A stretch of DNA of 64,000 nucleotides from the NCBI GenBank assembly GCA_963844235.1, contig CAWJNF010000004.1, forward strand, positions 124,001 through 188,000, in the 5' to 3' direction. The notes beneath the pieces were generated by a model. The model was given only the letters and a program-made list of their open reading frames with translations. It was not told the origin of the DNA and searched no databases. Position numbers and translations under genes: made by a program. The DNA is from CAWJNF01 sp963844235. Its GTDB lineage: Bacteria > Actinomycetota > Thermoleophilia > Gaiellales > Gaiellaceae. Positions 8,613 through 17,761 of this stretch are shown here, in pieces; the stretch's first letter is position 1; every line of letters starts with the position of its first letter.

Positions 8613-9149
8613 ATGCCCAAGCCGCGCTTCCCCAAAGCCATGACCGAGCACGTCGCGCGCGAGTTCGCCGCCTCGCAGCAGTACATTGCGATCGCCGTCT
8701 ACTACGACAACGAGACGCTCCCCCACCTGGCCGCGCACTTCTACCGCCAGGCAGTCGAGGAGCGCAACCACGCCATGATGATGATCCAGTACCTGCTCGA
8801 CGCAGGCCACGCGGCGCCCATTCCGGGAGTCGAGGCGCCACAGACGTCGTTCTCGGACGCGGTCGCGCCGGTGACGCTGGCGCTCGAGCAGGAGCGCACG
8901 GTGACGAAGCAGATCTCGGAGCTCGCGGCCCTCGCCCGATCGGAGGGCGACCTCGTCGGCGAGCACTTCCTGCACTGGTTCCTCCGCGAGCAGCTCGAGG
9001 AGGAGTCGAGCATGTCCGACCTGCACACCACCGTCGAGCGCGCGGCCGAGACGAACCTGCTCCTCGCGGAGCAGCAGCTCGCGAGCAGGACGATCGGCGA
9101 CCAGGGCGTCGACTCCGGCGCGCCGCCGGCCGCCGGCGGCGCTCTCTAG
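8613..9149 (+). CDS. Ferritin-like iron storage protein
   Basis: 178-residue four-helix-bundle ferritin that oxidises Fe(II) and stores the mineral. Ferroxidase-site residues can be placed: Glu in HVAREFAASQQY (helix A), Glu and His in VEERNHAM (helix B), Glu in LEQERTVTKQ (helix C) and the helix D segment HWFLREQLEEE. The two-metal centre therefore looks intact. The length and the ASQQYIAIAVYYDNETLPHLA segment match non-haem bacterial ferritins (FtnA/BfrB type). The C-terminal 15 residues are Gly/Ala/Pro-rich. It is transcribed alone and its last codons overlap the glycerate kinase gene by 4 bases tail to tail. Regulation is probably by iron or oxidative stress, but no operator was seen. Confidence 0.9.
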   Translation: MPKPRFPKAMTEHVAREFAASQQYIAIAVYYDNETLPHLAAHFYRQAVEERNHAMMMIQYLLDAGHAAPIPGVEAPQTSFSDAVAPVTLALEQERTVTKQISELAALARSEGDLVGEHFLHWFLREQLEEESSMSDLHTTVERAAETNLLLAEQQLASRTIGDQGVDSGAPPAAGGAL

Positions 9150-10171
9150 CCCGTAGCGAGCCCGCCGCCGAGCGAACGCGCGAGCCGCGCGCCCAGCGCT
9201 TCCAGGTCGTGGACGGCCCCGGCGGGCCGGCCGCTGAGAGCGACGATCTCGTCCGCGCCCGCCGCCCGCAACTGCTCCCGGCCGCCTCGCACGCGACCAC
9301 CGAAGACGACGCAGCGCACGCCCGCCTCGCGGCACGCCGTGGCGACGGCGCCCGGCACCTTCCCCTCGGACGACGTCCGGTCGACGGCCCCCTCACCGGT
9401 CACGGCGAGAGCAGCTCCGCGGAGCCGGTCGCGGAAGTGGACGGCATCGAGAACCAGCGCGGCGCCCGGCTCCAGCGTGGCGCCCAGAGCCGCGAGCGCG
9501 GCGCCGAGTCCTCCGGCCGCGCCGGCGCCGGGCAGCGCAGCGAACGGGGCGAGCTCCGTGATGGCTGCGAGCCTGCGCTCGAGCTCTCGCACCTGAGCGG
9601 GCGTCGCTCCTTTCTGAGGGCCGAACACGCGCGCGGCGCCGCGCGCCCCGAGCAGCGGGTTCCGTACGTCGCAGGCCGCCCGCAGGCGAACGCCGTGCAG
9701 ATCGACCGCGGCGAGCGCGTCGCGCAGGCCTGCGCCGCCGTCGACGGTGGCGCTGCCTCCGAGCGTCACGATCACCTCCCGGACCCCGGCGGCGACGGCG
9801 CAGCCCAGCAGCTGGCCGAGCCCGAACGAGCTCGCGCGAAACGGGTCCCGCTCGCGACGAGCAAGCCGCCAGAGGCCGATGGCCTCTGCCGACTCGAGGA
9901 CGGCGCGGCGATCGGGGAGAAGCAGCCAGCGCGCCTGAACCGGCCGTCCGAGCGGATCCAGCACCTGCGCGTGCTGCCAGTCGCCGCCGAGCGCGCCCTC
10001 GAGCGCCTCCGCGGTGCCTTCGCCGCCGTCGGCTAGCGGCAGCTCGAGCGCGTTGCGGCCGGCCCCGCGTACACCCGCCGCGAGCGCCTGTGCCGCCTCG
10101 CGCGCGGACAGGACACCCTTGAGGCTGTCCGGGCAGCAGACGATCGTAAGCTCGTCGGGCAGGCCGATCAC
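9146..10171 (-). CDS. Glycerate 2-kinase (GarK/GlxK family)
   Basis: 341-residue kinase of the glycerate kinase type-1 family, phosphorylating D-glycerate to 2-phosphoglycerate and so feeding glyoxylate- or serine-derived carbon into glycolysis. Diagnostic segments are CCPDSLKGVLSAREAA at the N-terminus, PLADGGEGTAEAL, VTLGGSATVDGGAG (nucleotide-binding loop), ACDVRNPLLG, RVFGPQKGAT, GAAGGLGAAL and TGEGAVDRTSSEGKVP near the C-terminus. The start is a GTG. It is last in a minus-strand cluster, 18 bases after the membrane protein gene. Its relation to the upstream glycosyltransferase genes is not obvious. Confidence 0.92.
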   Translation of the reverse strand: MIGLPDELTIVCCPDSLKGVLSAREAAQALAAGVRGAGRNALELPLADGGEGTAEALEGALGGDWQHAQVLDPLGRPVQARWLLLPDRRAVLESAEAIGLWRLARRERDPFRASSFGLGQLLGCAVAAGVREVIVTLGGSATVDGGAGLRDALAAVDLHGVRLRAACDVRNPLLGARGAARVFGPQKGATPAQVRELERRLAAITELAPFAALPGAGAAGGLGAALAALGATLEPGAALVLDAVHFRDRLRGAALAVTGEGAVDRTSSEGKVPGAVATACREAGVRCVVFGGRVRGGREQLRAAGADEIVALSGRPAGAVHDLEALGARLARSLGGGLATG

Positions 10172-10189
10172 CCGCCGATCGAGCGCTCG

Positions 10190-11290
10190 CTAGCGCGTGC
10201 CGACGCGCTCGCGCGCGTGCGGTCGCGCCGCCTGCGGCCGCGGCCTGTACGGCCTCGCCGCGCGAGGCTCGGGCGCCGGCTCGTCGGTTTCCTCGGCCGG
10301 CCTCGGGATCTGCTTCAGCACCGCAAACGAGATGCCCTCGCGGGCGAGGAACAGAAGACCGAGACCGACGCCCACGGACATCTCGATCGCCTGGAGCCCG
10401 ATCCCGTAGGCGAACCCGTGCTCGTAGCGGATGCCGTAGGGCAGGAGCGCCAGCGCGACGCCCACCTGGAAGAGGCCGACGCTGCCCGGCCAGAGCGGGA
10501 ACGCCAGCGCGACGTTGACCACGAGCAGCACGAGCGCTGCCGCCACGAACGGCTCCTCGATCTGGAAGGCGCGGAATGCGGCCCAGACGGCGAGGATCTG
10601 TGCCGTCCAGCCGAGGAACTGGAAGAACCCGGCTGCGAGCGCCGGGCCCGGCGAATGGAGCACGCCCAGCCCGCGCACGGCCTGATGCAGCAGCGCCCGC
10701 ACGCGCCCGAGCCCGTCCGGAGCCTCGTGCCCGTCGTGGCGGTGTCGCAGCGCGAGCCAGACGCCGGCGAGCAGCAGCGCGGCGCCGACTCCGACCATTG
10801 CCCAGACGCCGGGCCCGGCCCAGGTCGGGATCCGTGCCGTGACGATGACGTAGATGACCAGTCCGAGTGTCGGGATGACGTCGAACAGGCGATGCGCGAA
10901 GACACTGCCGAGGATCAACGCCCAGGTGTTACCGCGTTGCGGCACGTGCCGGGCGAGCACGCCGATGCGGGCAACCTCGCCGACCCGGCCCGGCAGCACG
11001 GCATTGCCGAGCAGTCCGACGGAGAAGGCCGAGAAGACGTGACGGTGGCGCGGGTGGGGCTGCGGTAGGGCCTGCCCGAGCACGATCTGCCATGCGATCG
11101 CTCGGACCACGACGGAGAAGAGATTGAGGCCGACGGCGGCGGCGACCCAGCGCCACTCGACCTCACCGAAACCCCTTCCGACCAGGTGGAGGTCGGAGGT
11201 CCGCCAGACGAGCACTCCGGCGACGGCGGCGACTGCGGCAAGCACGATTCCGGTCCGGCCACGCCGGGTGCCGAGTAGAGCCTGCGTCAC
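10190..11290 (-). CDS. LPG-synthase-type flippase-like membrane protein (UPF0104)
   Basis: 366-residue integral membrane protein of the lysylphosphatidylglycerol synthase transmembrane family, with 7-8 predicted hydrophobic helices. Family motifs are NLFSVVVRAIAWQIVLG, the LLGNAVLPGRVGEVARIGVL segment and FPLWPGSVGLFQVGV near the C-terminus. Members flip or handle lipid-linked sugars or lysyl-PG; none of the MprF catalytic domain is present. The C-terminal 40 residues are Pro/Arg-rich and cytoplasmic. The GTG start overlaps the TGA of the glycosyltransferase (GTGA), so co-translation with that gene is expected. A role in lipid-linked glycan synthesis together with the GT4 enzyme is the likely inference. 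Confidence 0.8.
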   Translation of the reverse strand: MTQALLGTRRGRTGIVLAAVAAVAGVLVWRTSDLHLVGRGFGEVEWRWVAAAVGLNLFSVVVRAIAWQIVLGQALPQPHPRHRHVFSAFSVGLLGNAVLPGRVGEVARIGVLARHVPQRGNTWALILGSVFAHRLFDVIPTLGLVIYVIVTARIPTWAGPGVWAMVGVGAALLLAGVWLALRHRHDGHEAPDGLGRVRALLHQAVRGLGVLHSPGPALAAGFFQFLGWTAQILAVWAAFRAFQIEEPFVAAALVLLVVNVALAFPLWPGSVGLFQVGVALALLPYGIRYEHGFAYGIGLQAIEMSVGVGLGLLFLAREGISFAVLKQIPRPAEETDEPAPEPRAARPYRPRPQAARPHARERVGTR

Positions 11291-12436
11291 GCGGCGACGA
11301 CCTCCGCGCCGACAGGCCTGCCCGTGAGCCCGGAGTAGATCTCGAGCTGGCGCCCCACGATCCGGTCCCACGCGTAGCGCTCCTCCGCGATCTCGCGGGC
11401 GCGCTGGCCGAGCGCCGAGCGCCGGGGCTCGTCCTCGAGCAGGGAGACGGTCGCCGCGACTAGCGCCTCGACGTCCCCCGGCGGGACGGGGATGCCGGTG
11501 TCCGGCGTCGCCACCTCGCGGTAGCCCGGGATGTCCGAGGCGACGACCGGCGTCGCCGCGGCGAACGCCTCGGTGAGCACCATGCCGAAGCTCTCGGAAC
11601 CGATCGACAGGAGCCACGAGGACCTTCGCGCGGGCGAGCTCTGCGTCTCTGACCTCGGCCGTCACAACGCCGAGGATATCGATCCCGGCGTCCGGCACCG
11701 CCAGGCGGCGCAGCAGAAAGCGCACGGCAAGCGGGTCGGCGCCCATCAGGCGCAGCCGGGCGCCCGTGCGGCGGTGAATCTCGGGCCAGCCGCGCAGGAG
11801 CACCGGCAGGCCCTTGCGCGGCTCGTGCCTGCCGAGAAAGACGACCTGGCTCTCGCGGCCCCCCGCGGACGGTCGCTCCGGGAGCGCGACGCCGTTCGGG
11901 ATCACCTCGAACGGCCCGTCGATGAAGGCCGCCGCGGCCGCCCTGGCCGGCTCGGACACGGCGATGCGGTAGTCGATCCGGTCCTTGAGCGGCTGCCCCC
12001 AGCAGCGCTTCCCCCACTTCCACCACCGGCCGCCGGCAGCGTGGCAGGTGGCGACGATCGGGCAGGGCGCGCCCTCGAGCGCGTAGAGCGACAGGATCGG
12101 CACGAACGGCTCGTGGACGTGGACGACGTCGAAGCGCTCGCGTGCGAAGGCCCGCTTCATGCGCAGCATCGACTGCGGCGTCAGGCAGACGTTCGAGAGC
12201 GAGAAGTTCGCCGGGACGATGACGGTCCTGCCGACCGGGATCACGAACGGCGGGGGCTCCTCGTGGCGGCCGGCGCGGGGATGCAGGAGGCGGCTCGCGA
12301 GGCCGGGCGGGTCGTTGCCGATCAGTATCCGCGCGTCGTGCCCGAGCTCCATCAGCGTGCGCGCCTGGTTCTCGGCATGCTCCACGACGCCGCCCCAGTA
12401 CGACCACGAGAACGGAACGACGATGCCGACCTTCAC
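11287..12436 (-). pseudogene. GT4 glycosyltransferase gene interrupted by one frameshift
   Basis: Retaining GT-B glycosyltransferase similar to mannosyltransferases of the PimB/PimA type. The N-terminal part (MKVGIVVPFSWSYWGGVVEH, HVHEPFVPILS, VIPNGVALPE, VVFLGRHEPRKGL) reads in one frame to about base 11610. The C-terminal part (GMVLTEAFAAATPVVAS, then IPVPPGDVEALVAA) reads in the next frame. The junction is around 11603-11612, where one extra base stands between LVAP and the expected SIGSESFG. The shift incidentally fuses the first frame with the downstream membrane gene. The two halves together make a normal length of about 380 residues. It could be a real mutation, a sequencing error or, less likely, programmed frameshifting. 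The start overlaps the LOG gene (ATGA), so all four genes form one operon. Confidence 0.82.
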
Positions 12437-13140
12437 GGCTGCAGGGTAGCCCCGGTCGCGCCGCGAGCGTGGCTCTCGACGAGGATGCGGACGACGATCT
12501 CAGGGTCGTCGGTCACGGTGAGGATGCGCGCGTCGGCGTCGGAGATCATGCCCGCTGCGAGTACCTGCCCTCGCAGCCAGTCGACGAGCCCGTCCCAGTA
12601 GGCCGAGTCGAACATCACGACGGGGAACTCGCGCACCTTGTCCGTCTGGATGAGCGTGAGCGCCTCGAACAGCTCGTCCAGGGTGCCGAAGCCGCCCGGA
12701 AGGATCACGAAGCCGTCGGCGGCTTTCACGAACATCGTCTTGCGGACGTAGAAGTGGCGGAAGGTGAGGCTGATGTCGAGGTACGGGTTCGGTTGCTGCT
12801 CGTGCGGGAGCTCGATGTTGAGGCCGACCGACATCCCGCCCGCCTCCTGCGCGCCCCGGTTGGCGGCCTCCATGAGCCCTGGGCCGCCGCCCGTGACGAC
12901 CGCGAAGCCGGCGGCTGCGAAACGTCGGCCGAGCTCGCGGGCAGCTTCGTAGTCCGGGTGCTCCGCGCGCACGCGGGCGGAGCCGAAGACAGAGACGGCT
13001 GGATGGGCGATGTCCGCCACGGCGTCGAAGCCCTCGAAGAACTCGTCGGCGATGCGGTCGACGTGCAGCCGCTGGGCCGCGTCGTCCGGATCGAGAAGGG
13101 AGCCGTGCACGAGGGTCCATCCTACGACGCTCGCACTCAT
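12433..13140 (-). CDS. LOG-family protein (TIGR00730 type)
   Basis: 235-residue Rossmann-fold protein of the LOG family, whose characterised members are cytokinin-activating phosphoribohydrolases acting on nucleoside 5'-monophosphates. Diagnostic motifs are GGGPGLMEAANRGA at about 84-97 and PGGFGTLDE at about 148-156, with the GSARV and RHFYVRKTMFV segments. The catalytic Arg/Glu pair of the PGGxGTxxE motif is retained. The ATG is preceded by GGGAGGGAAC, a good Shine-Dalgarno. It is the first gene of the operon continuing into the glycosyltransferase. The physiological substrate in actinobacteria without plant hosts is unclear. Confidence 0.9.
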   Translation of the reverse strand: MSASVVGWTLVHGSLLDPDDAAQRLHVDRIADEFFEGFDAVADIAHPAVSVFGSARVRAEHPDYEAARELGRRFAAAGFAVVTGGGPGLMEAANRGAQEAGGMSVGLNIELPHEQQPNPYLDISLTFRHFYVRKTMFVKAADGFVILPGGFGTLDELFEALTLIQTDKVREFPVVMFDSAYWDGLVDWLRGQVLAAGMISDADARILTVTDDPEIVVRILVESHARGATGATLQP

Positions 13141-13269
13141 GTTCCCTCCCGGCCGCGCCGATAACCATGGGCGAGGACTCTCTCCTCAGCCGGCCGGGAG
13201 ATGACGGCACTCACTTCACGGCCATCTCGGGGGCGGCGGGCGGCGCCGCCCCCGAGTCCTTGCTCGTCC

Positions 13270-13275
13270 TAGACT
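13270..13275 (+). promoter_or_regulatory. Leaderless-type -10 box of the deaminase gene
   Basis: TAGACT lies 8 bases before an in-frame GTG at 13284. The fit supports this GTG over the upstream ATG at 13167 as the start. Confidence 0.6.
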
Positions 13276-13283
13276 CGCGTGCC

Positions 13284-14309
13284 GTGGGCTCCACCGCCGT
13301 CGACGAGCTTCGCCGCACCGGCCTCGCCGAGCTCCACACCCATCTCGGCGGCTCGGTGCATCCGAGCGTGATGTGGACGCTCGCCCACGAGCAGGGAATC
13401 GCGCTGCCCGTCAAGGACTACTGGGACTTCGAGGGGCTGATCTCGGTCGCCGACCCGCGCGGGGTCGCCGGGCTGCCGGAGCTCGACGCGATCTACCAGT
13501 GGACCGAGCTGATCCAGTCGAGCCCGCTCGCGGTGGAGCGTTCCGTGCACAGCGCCATCGGCGGCGCCTACCGCCGCCAGAACATCACGACGCTCGAGCT
13601 GCGCTTCAACCCGATGAAGCGCAACCGCGGCGGCGAGCGCGACCTCGATCACATCATCCTCGCGGCGATCCGCGGCCTCGACCGTGCCGAGCTCGAGTAC
13701 CCGCAGGTGCGCGCCGGGCTGATCGTGATGATGGACCGCACCTTCTCCCTCGACCTCAATGCGATCGTCGTCGAGAAGGCGATCCGCTGGGCGCCGCGCG
13801 GGATCGTCGGCGTGGACATCGCCGGACCCCGCCCCGACGAGGGCCGCTACCCCTACGCGGCGCTGGCGCCGCTCGTCGAGGAGGCGCGCGGCGCCGGCCT
13901 TGGGGTCACGATCCACGTCGGCGAGGAGGGCGGCCCGGACGGACTGGCCGAGATCGCCGAGGTGATCGAGGCGCTGCGCCCCGACCGCATCGGCCACGGC
14001 ATCCTCGCCGCGACCGACGAGCAGACGATGCGGGCGCTGCGCGAGTGCGGCATCGTGCTCGAGATCTGCCCGACATCCAATCTGCTCACGAAGGCGCTCT
14101 CGGACGAGGAAGCGCTGCGCGACACGGTGCGAACGTTCGCCGACCGGGGCGTTCCGTTCACGATCGCGACGGACGGCCCGGAGATGATGCGCACCCACCT
14201 CTCGGACGAACTCGAGCTGCTCGAGCGCATAGGCGCCCTCACCGCCGACGAGCTGCGCGCCGCGAACGCCGTCGGCCACGAGGCCGCGTTCGCGCTCCGA
14301 CGCGGTTGA
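13284..14309 (+). CDS. Adenosine deaminase-family amidohydrolase
   Basis: 341-residue TIM-barrel deaminase related to adenosine, adenine and 6-aminofutalosine deaminases, converting an amino-purine to its keto form with zinc. Metal and catalytic residues visible are HTHLGGS (His 18 and His 20), HVGEEGG (His and catalytic Glu), RIGHGI and CPTSNLL. The C-terminal metal/acid motif reads ATDGP rather than the TDDP of canonical adenosine deaminases, so the first Asp is kept but the second, which contacts the purine, is Gly. This suggests altered substrate specificity. The start was chosen because TAGACT precedes it by 8 bases; the 39 residues upstream (from 13167) are low-complexity. It stands alone between the LOG operon and the decayed regulator island. 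Confidence 0.82.
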   Translation: MGSTAVDELRRTGLAELHTHLGGSVHPSVMWTLAHEQGIALPVKDYWDFEGLISVADPRGVAGLPELDAIYQWTELIQSSPLAVERSVHSAIGGAYRRQNITTLELRFNPMKRNRGGERDLDHIILAAIRGLDRAELEYPQVRAGLIVMMDRTFSLDLNAIVVEKAIRWAPRGIVGVDIAGPRPDEGRYPYAALAPLVEEARGAGLGVTIHVGEEGGPDGLAEIAEVIEALRPDRIGHGILAATDEQTMRALRECGIVLEICPTSNLLTKALSDEEALRDTVRTFADRGVPFTIATDGPEMMRTHLSDELELLERIGALTADELRAANAVGHEAAFALRRG

Positions 14310-14321
14310 TCTCTGACGCAG

Positions 14322-14672
14322 TCATCCGGTTCGCGTCCAGATCGTCTGCTCGCCGCGGTGCGTCGTGCCGGCGAGCTGGCCCGGCTGCACCTGTGCGAAC
14401 GCTCGACCGCGACGCTTCCCTGCGGGCCGTGGAGCTGACCCTGGAAGTAGCCGGTGGGGGCGAGCGCGAACCCGCCCTGGCCGAACTGCGAGGCGATCTG
14501 GATCGCCCACGTGCCTGGGAGGATCTGGGCCACCGGCGCACCGGCCGGCCGTGCCGCGGGCTGCGGCGCGGGCGCATCCGGTTGGCCAGCGCGAGGATAC
14601 GGTCGCGATGCTCTGCGGAGTCGTGGCTGTAGGAGATGAAGACCCTGACGGGATCCGACTCGGTCTCGCTCT
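14322..14672 (-). pseudogene. Remnant of a TIR-domain protein gene
   Basis: Three minus-strand fragments in order, each in a different frame. First, about 14577-14650 codes RVFISYSHDSAEHRDRILAL, the unmistakable opening strand and helix of a TIR/SEFIR domain. Second, about 14415-14570 codes a Pro/Ala linker and LPGTWAIQIA...GYFQGQLHGPQG, similar to the 'GTWxVQI' C-terminal domain that follows TIR domains in some bacterial proteins. Third, about 14322-14402 codes FAQVQPGQLAGTTHRGEQT and ends in a stop. The middle of the TIR domain, including where the catalytic Glu would lie, is missing. The gene is therefore dead by internal deletion and two frame changes. No start codon can be assigned. The family identification rests on short motifs. 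Confidence 0.62.
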
Positions 14673-14814
14673 TGCGCGCCGCCAGCGTACCGCCCGAGAG
14701 CCGCTGCCGGTCTAGGCCGAAAGGCGTAGTCGCGAAGATACGCCCGCCGAAGCATTGCGTCACTCGAGCCCTGCTGCGAGGATCGTGCCTCCGGCGACGA
14801 GGGAGCGTGGGAGG

Positions 14815-15060
14815 ATGTTCACGGAACGACAACTCGAGGTCGTCCGCCTGATCGCAGAAGGCTGCTCCAACGAGGAGATCGCGGCGCGCCTCGGCGTCAA
14901 AGCCCGAACGGCGAAGGCGCACTGCGACACGCTTCGGTCGAAGCTCGGTGTCAGCCGCCGGCGCTACATCCCGCTGGCCTACCGATCGACCACCGGTGAG
15001 GATCCGCTAAGCCTGGGTCCTGCAGCGCACGAGCCCGAGACTTCCGGCTCGGCGCGGTGA
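14815..15060 (+). CDS. Small LuxR-type helix-turn-helix protein
   Basis: 81 residues, essentially a GerE/LuxR DNA-binding domain: FTERQLEVVRLIAEGCSNEEIA, ARLGVKARTAKAHCDTLRSKLGV and a 25-residue tail. No receiver, PAS or ATPase domain is attached. The ATG is preceded by GAGGGAG at 9 bases. The product could be a free regulator or the surviving end of a larger lost gene; no related sequence was recognised just upstream. It lies between the TIR remnant and the broken LAL regulator and is co-directional with the latter. Confidence 0.7.
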   Translation: MFTERQLEVVRLIAEGCSNEEIAARLGVKARTAKAHCDTLRSKLGVSRRRYIPLAYRSTTGEDPLSLGPAAHEPETSGSAR

Positions 15061-15187
15061 CGGGATCTGGGGAATGACGGCACCTCGTGCCCGCGGAGGT
15101 TGCCCCGCGGGCACGGGGATTCCCCTTCTCGCTCGCCCCCTGCCGCGTTCCTCGCTAACCTCGGGTTCCGCGGCAACGCGTAGGTCG

Positions 15188-17761
15188 ATGGCTACGCACG
15201 ACGGCTCTCCGGTTCCGCCACTTCATCGCCGCCACCTCCGGCGGCCCCGTTTGACACGCCTGCTGGACGCGAGCGCGGCCCAGTCGATTCTGCTCACGGC
15301 ACCGGCCGGCTACGGCAAGACGTCGCTCGCGTGCGAATGGCTGGCGGATCGCACGGACGTCGCCTGGTACCGCGCCACCGCCGCCTCGGCGGATGTCGCC
15401 GCCTTCTCGGTGGGTATCGCCGACTCGATGCAGCACGTGGTGCAGGACGCAGGCAAGCGCCTGCGACAGCGCCTGCTTGTGAGCGAGCCGCCCGAGAAGG
15501 CCGCCCGACCGATGGCGGAGCTCCTCGCCGAAGACCTGGCCGCCTGGCCGGATGGCGCGCGGCTCGTGCTCGACGACTATCACCTGGTCGCTGATTCGAC
15601 GCCGGTCGAGGAGTTCGTCGACTGGCTCCTGACGCTCGTGCCGACGCTACGCGTCGTCGTGACGTCCCGTCACCGGCCAGGGTGGGCGTCGGCCCGCCGA
15701 ATGCTGCACGGCGAGATTCTGGAGGTGGGGCATCAGCAGCTCGCCATGAGCGACGCCGAAGCGGCGAAGCTGCTCGACGGGCGGCCGGGCGACTCGGTCC
15801 AGAGACTCCTGACGCAAGCCCAGGGGTGGCCCGCCCTGATCGGGCTGGCCTCGCTCGCCATGGAAGCGGCGATTCCGGACGAGCATATGACCGAGCAGCT
15901 CTACCGCTACTTCGCCGAAGAGGTCTACCGGACACAGGAGAGCGACCTGCGACGCTTCATGCTGCTCGCGTCGGTCCCCTCGAGCCTCACCGTCGCCCTG
16001 GCTCGAAGCGTGCTCGACGAGGGCGACGCCAGCCCGCTCCTCGAGCGCCTGCTCGACGCCGGGCTCGTCCACCCCGTCGGAGACGGGGAGCTCTCCTTCC
16101 ACCCCCTCTTGCGCGAGTTCTTGCGCAGGAAGCTGGAAGACGACGACCCCGAAGCGTTCGCAGCTCTTGCCGACCGCGTGATCGCTTTCGCCCGTTCGAA
16201 CGGGCGCTGGGAAGAGGCGTTCGAGCTGTCGCTCCACCGGCGCCAGGTCGAGACCGCCGCGGCGATCGTCGCCGAGGCCTCCACGGAGCTCCTGCCGGCC
16301 GGCCAGATCGAGACGCTCGACAACTGGCTCGCTGCCTGTGGCCCGGCCGCCGCTCAGCCGCCCGCGTTGCTGGTGAAGATCGATGTACTGCTTCGGCAGG
16401 GAAGGGTCCGCGACGCCTACGCCCTGGCCCAGGACATGGCCCGAAGAATCGACGACTCGGCCGAGTACGCGTCACGTGCCTGGCACCTGGCCGGACATTG
16501 CGCGCAATCTGGCGTGGGAGCATGATCGCGCGATTCGAGTTTCAAGCTGCGGGCCCTTCGAACAGCCCGTACGACGGGTGATAACCGACCATGCACTCTG
16601 GGGGCAGCCCTATCGACGGCGTGGACTTGAACTCGATGATGCCCACGGCTACCTTGAAAAGCTGGACTCGCTGTCAGACGACGACATCAGCACCAGGCTG
16701 CGTGTTCTTAACGGGCGGATCTGGGCGGCGCGCCAGACTAATGCTCCGAATCCATCTACGGAGCTATCGAGAACGCGCTTCCCCTCGTCGAGTACTCCGA
16801 TGACCCCAGCGCTCGAGTTCATTTCTCGTTTCCGCGTCCTACGTCGCGACGCTCAAGGCTGATTACACTCGTCGCGAAAGAATTCTGGGCTCGTGCCGAT
16901 GCGATCTGCGATCGATACCGACTCGGCTTCGCGCGAGCAGCTCTCGCGAGTCGTCAGCTTGATACGCAGACGTTGGCTGCCGCCAACTGCGCTTGGCTGG
17001 CGAATCGCTAGCGGCTCTGAAGCGGACAGCAAGTGAATGGAGTGACGACCTACCTCGAGACCAAGTGCCATGACCCTAGCTCGAGCACGCCTCGAACTCG
17101 ACGCGCGGCGAAGCATCAACGAAGCCCTCGGAAATGCTAGACCGCCATCCGAGTCGGCAACCGACTGGCGCCCTTCGGGCGGAACCGCTCGCCACCAGAG
17201 CGGTTATTGAAGCTGCCTTGGGCACCCATCGATGCCGAGCAGCACGCTCATGAGGCGGTCATGCTCAGCCGCTCCGCAGAGATCGGTTACCTCGCGCGTT
17301 TCGCGCGCATCATCTTGAGCATGAAAGGAGCGACGGTCGGAGTCCGCGAACAAGTGGTCGAACTTCTTTTTGGACGCCCACGCACACGCCGTGCTCGATC
17401 CAGCTGTGGTTGCCTACCGAGCTTACTCGCCCGTTCTTGAATTATTGGGGCGTGACCGCAGAACTTGCGGGCATCGTTTCGATGCTGTTCTGACCGCTCG
17501 AACGATCAGGACTTGGCTCGCACGGTCGGCCTTACTGTGAAGGTAAGCGATGTCTCGGGGCCTCCGCTGAATGGTCTCACGCCAAGAGAGCATGATGTTG
17601 TCAGGCTTATGTGTGACGGCCTCACGAACCGGGAGATCGCTCAACGTCTCTACATCGCTGAGAGCACGACGAAAGTCCACGTGCGCCATGTGCTACGGAA
17701 GCTCGGCGTACGCTCCCGATTGCAGGCCGTCTTGGTCGCGCAAGATGCGATCGGGTGCTGA
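15188..17761 (+). pseudogene. LAL (MalT-like) LuxR-family ATPase regulator, multiply frameshifted
   Basis: A regulator of about 860 codons that no longer reads as one protein. Bases 15188-16515 code an intact N-terminal STAND ATPase: LLTAPAGYGKTSLACEWL (Walker A), LVLDDYHLV (Walker B), VVVTSRHRP (sensor) and a winged-helix region. From about 16515 the match continues only by switching frames: LAWEHDRAI, LRALRTARTTGDN, ALWGQ, LELDDAHGYLEKLDSL, then SASYVATLKADYTR, EFWARADAICDRYRLGFARA, and later AVLDPAVVAYRAYSPVLELL. The last frame, from about 17490, codes the C-terminal LuxR domain LTPREHDVVRLMCDGLTNREIA and KVHVRHVLRKLGV. At least five frame changes and several stops occur. The frame is open upstream to 15074. 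The stop directly abuts the stop of the convergent HD-GYP gene. Confidence 0.8.

Noticed and set aside
10190..12436. A single 748-codon open frame read as a glycosyltransferase-membrane protein fusion
   Set aside because: The middle 100 codons match no glycosyltransferase, whereas the next frame codes the expected C-terminal motifs. The fusion is an artefact of a single-base shift.
13167..13283. ATG start 39 codons upstream for the deaminase
   Set aside because: The extra residues are Gly/Ala-rich and unlike the family, and TAGACT 8 bases before GTG 13284 supports the shorter protein.
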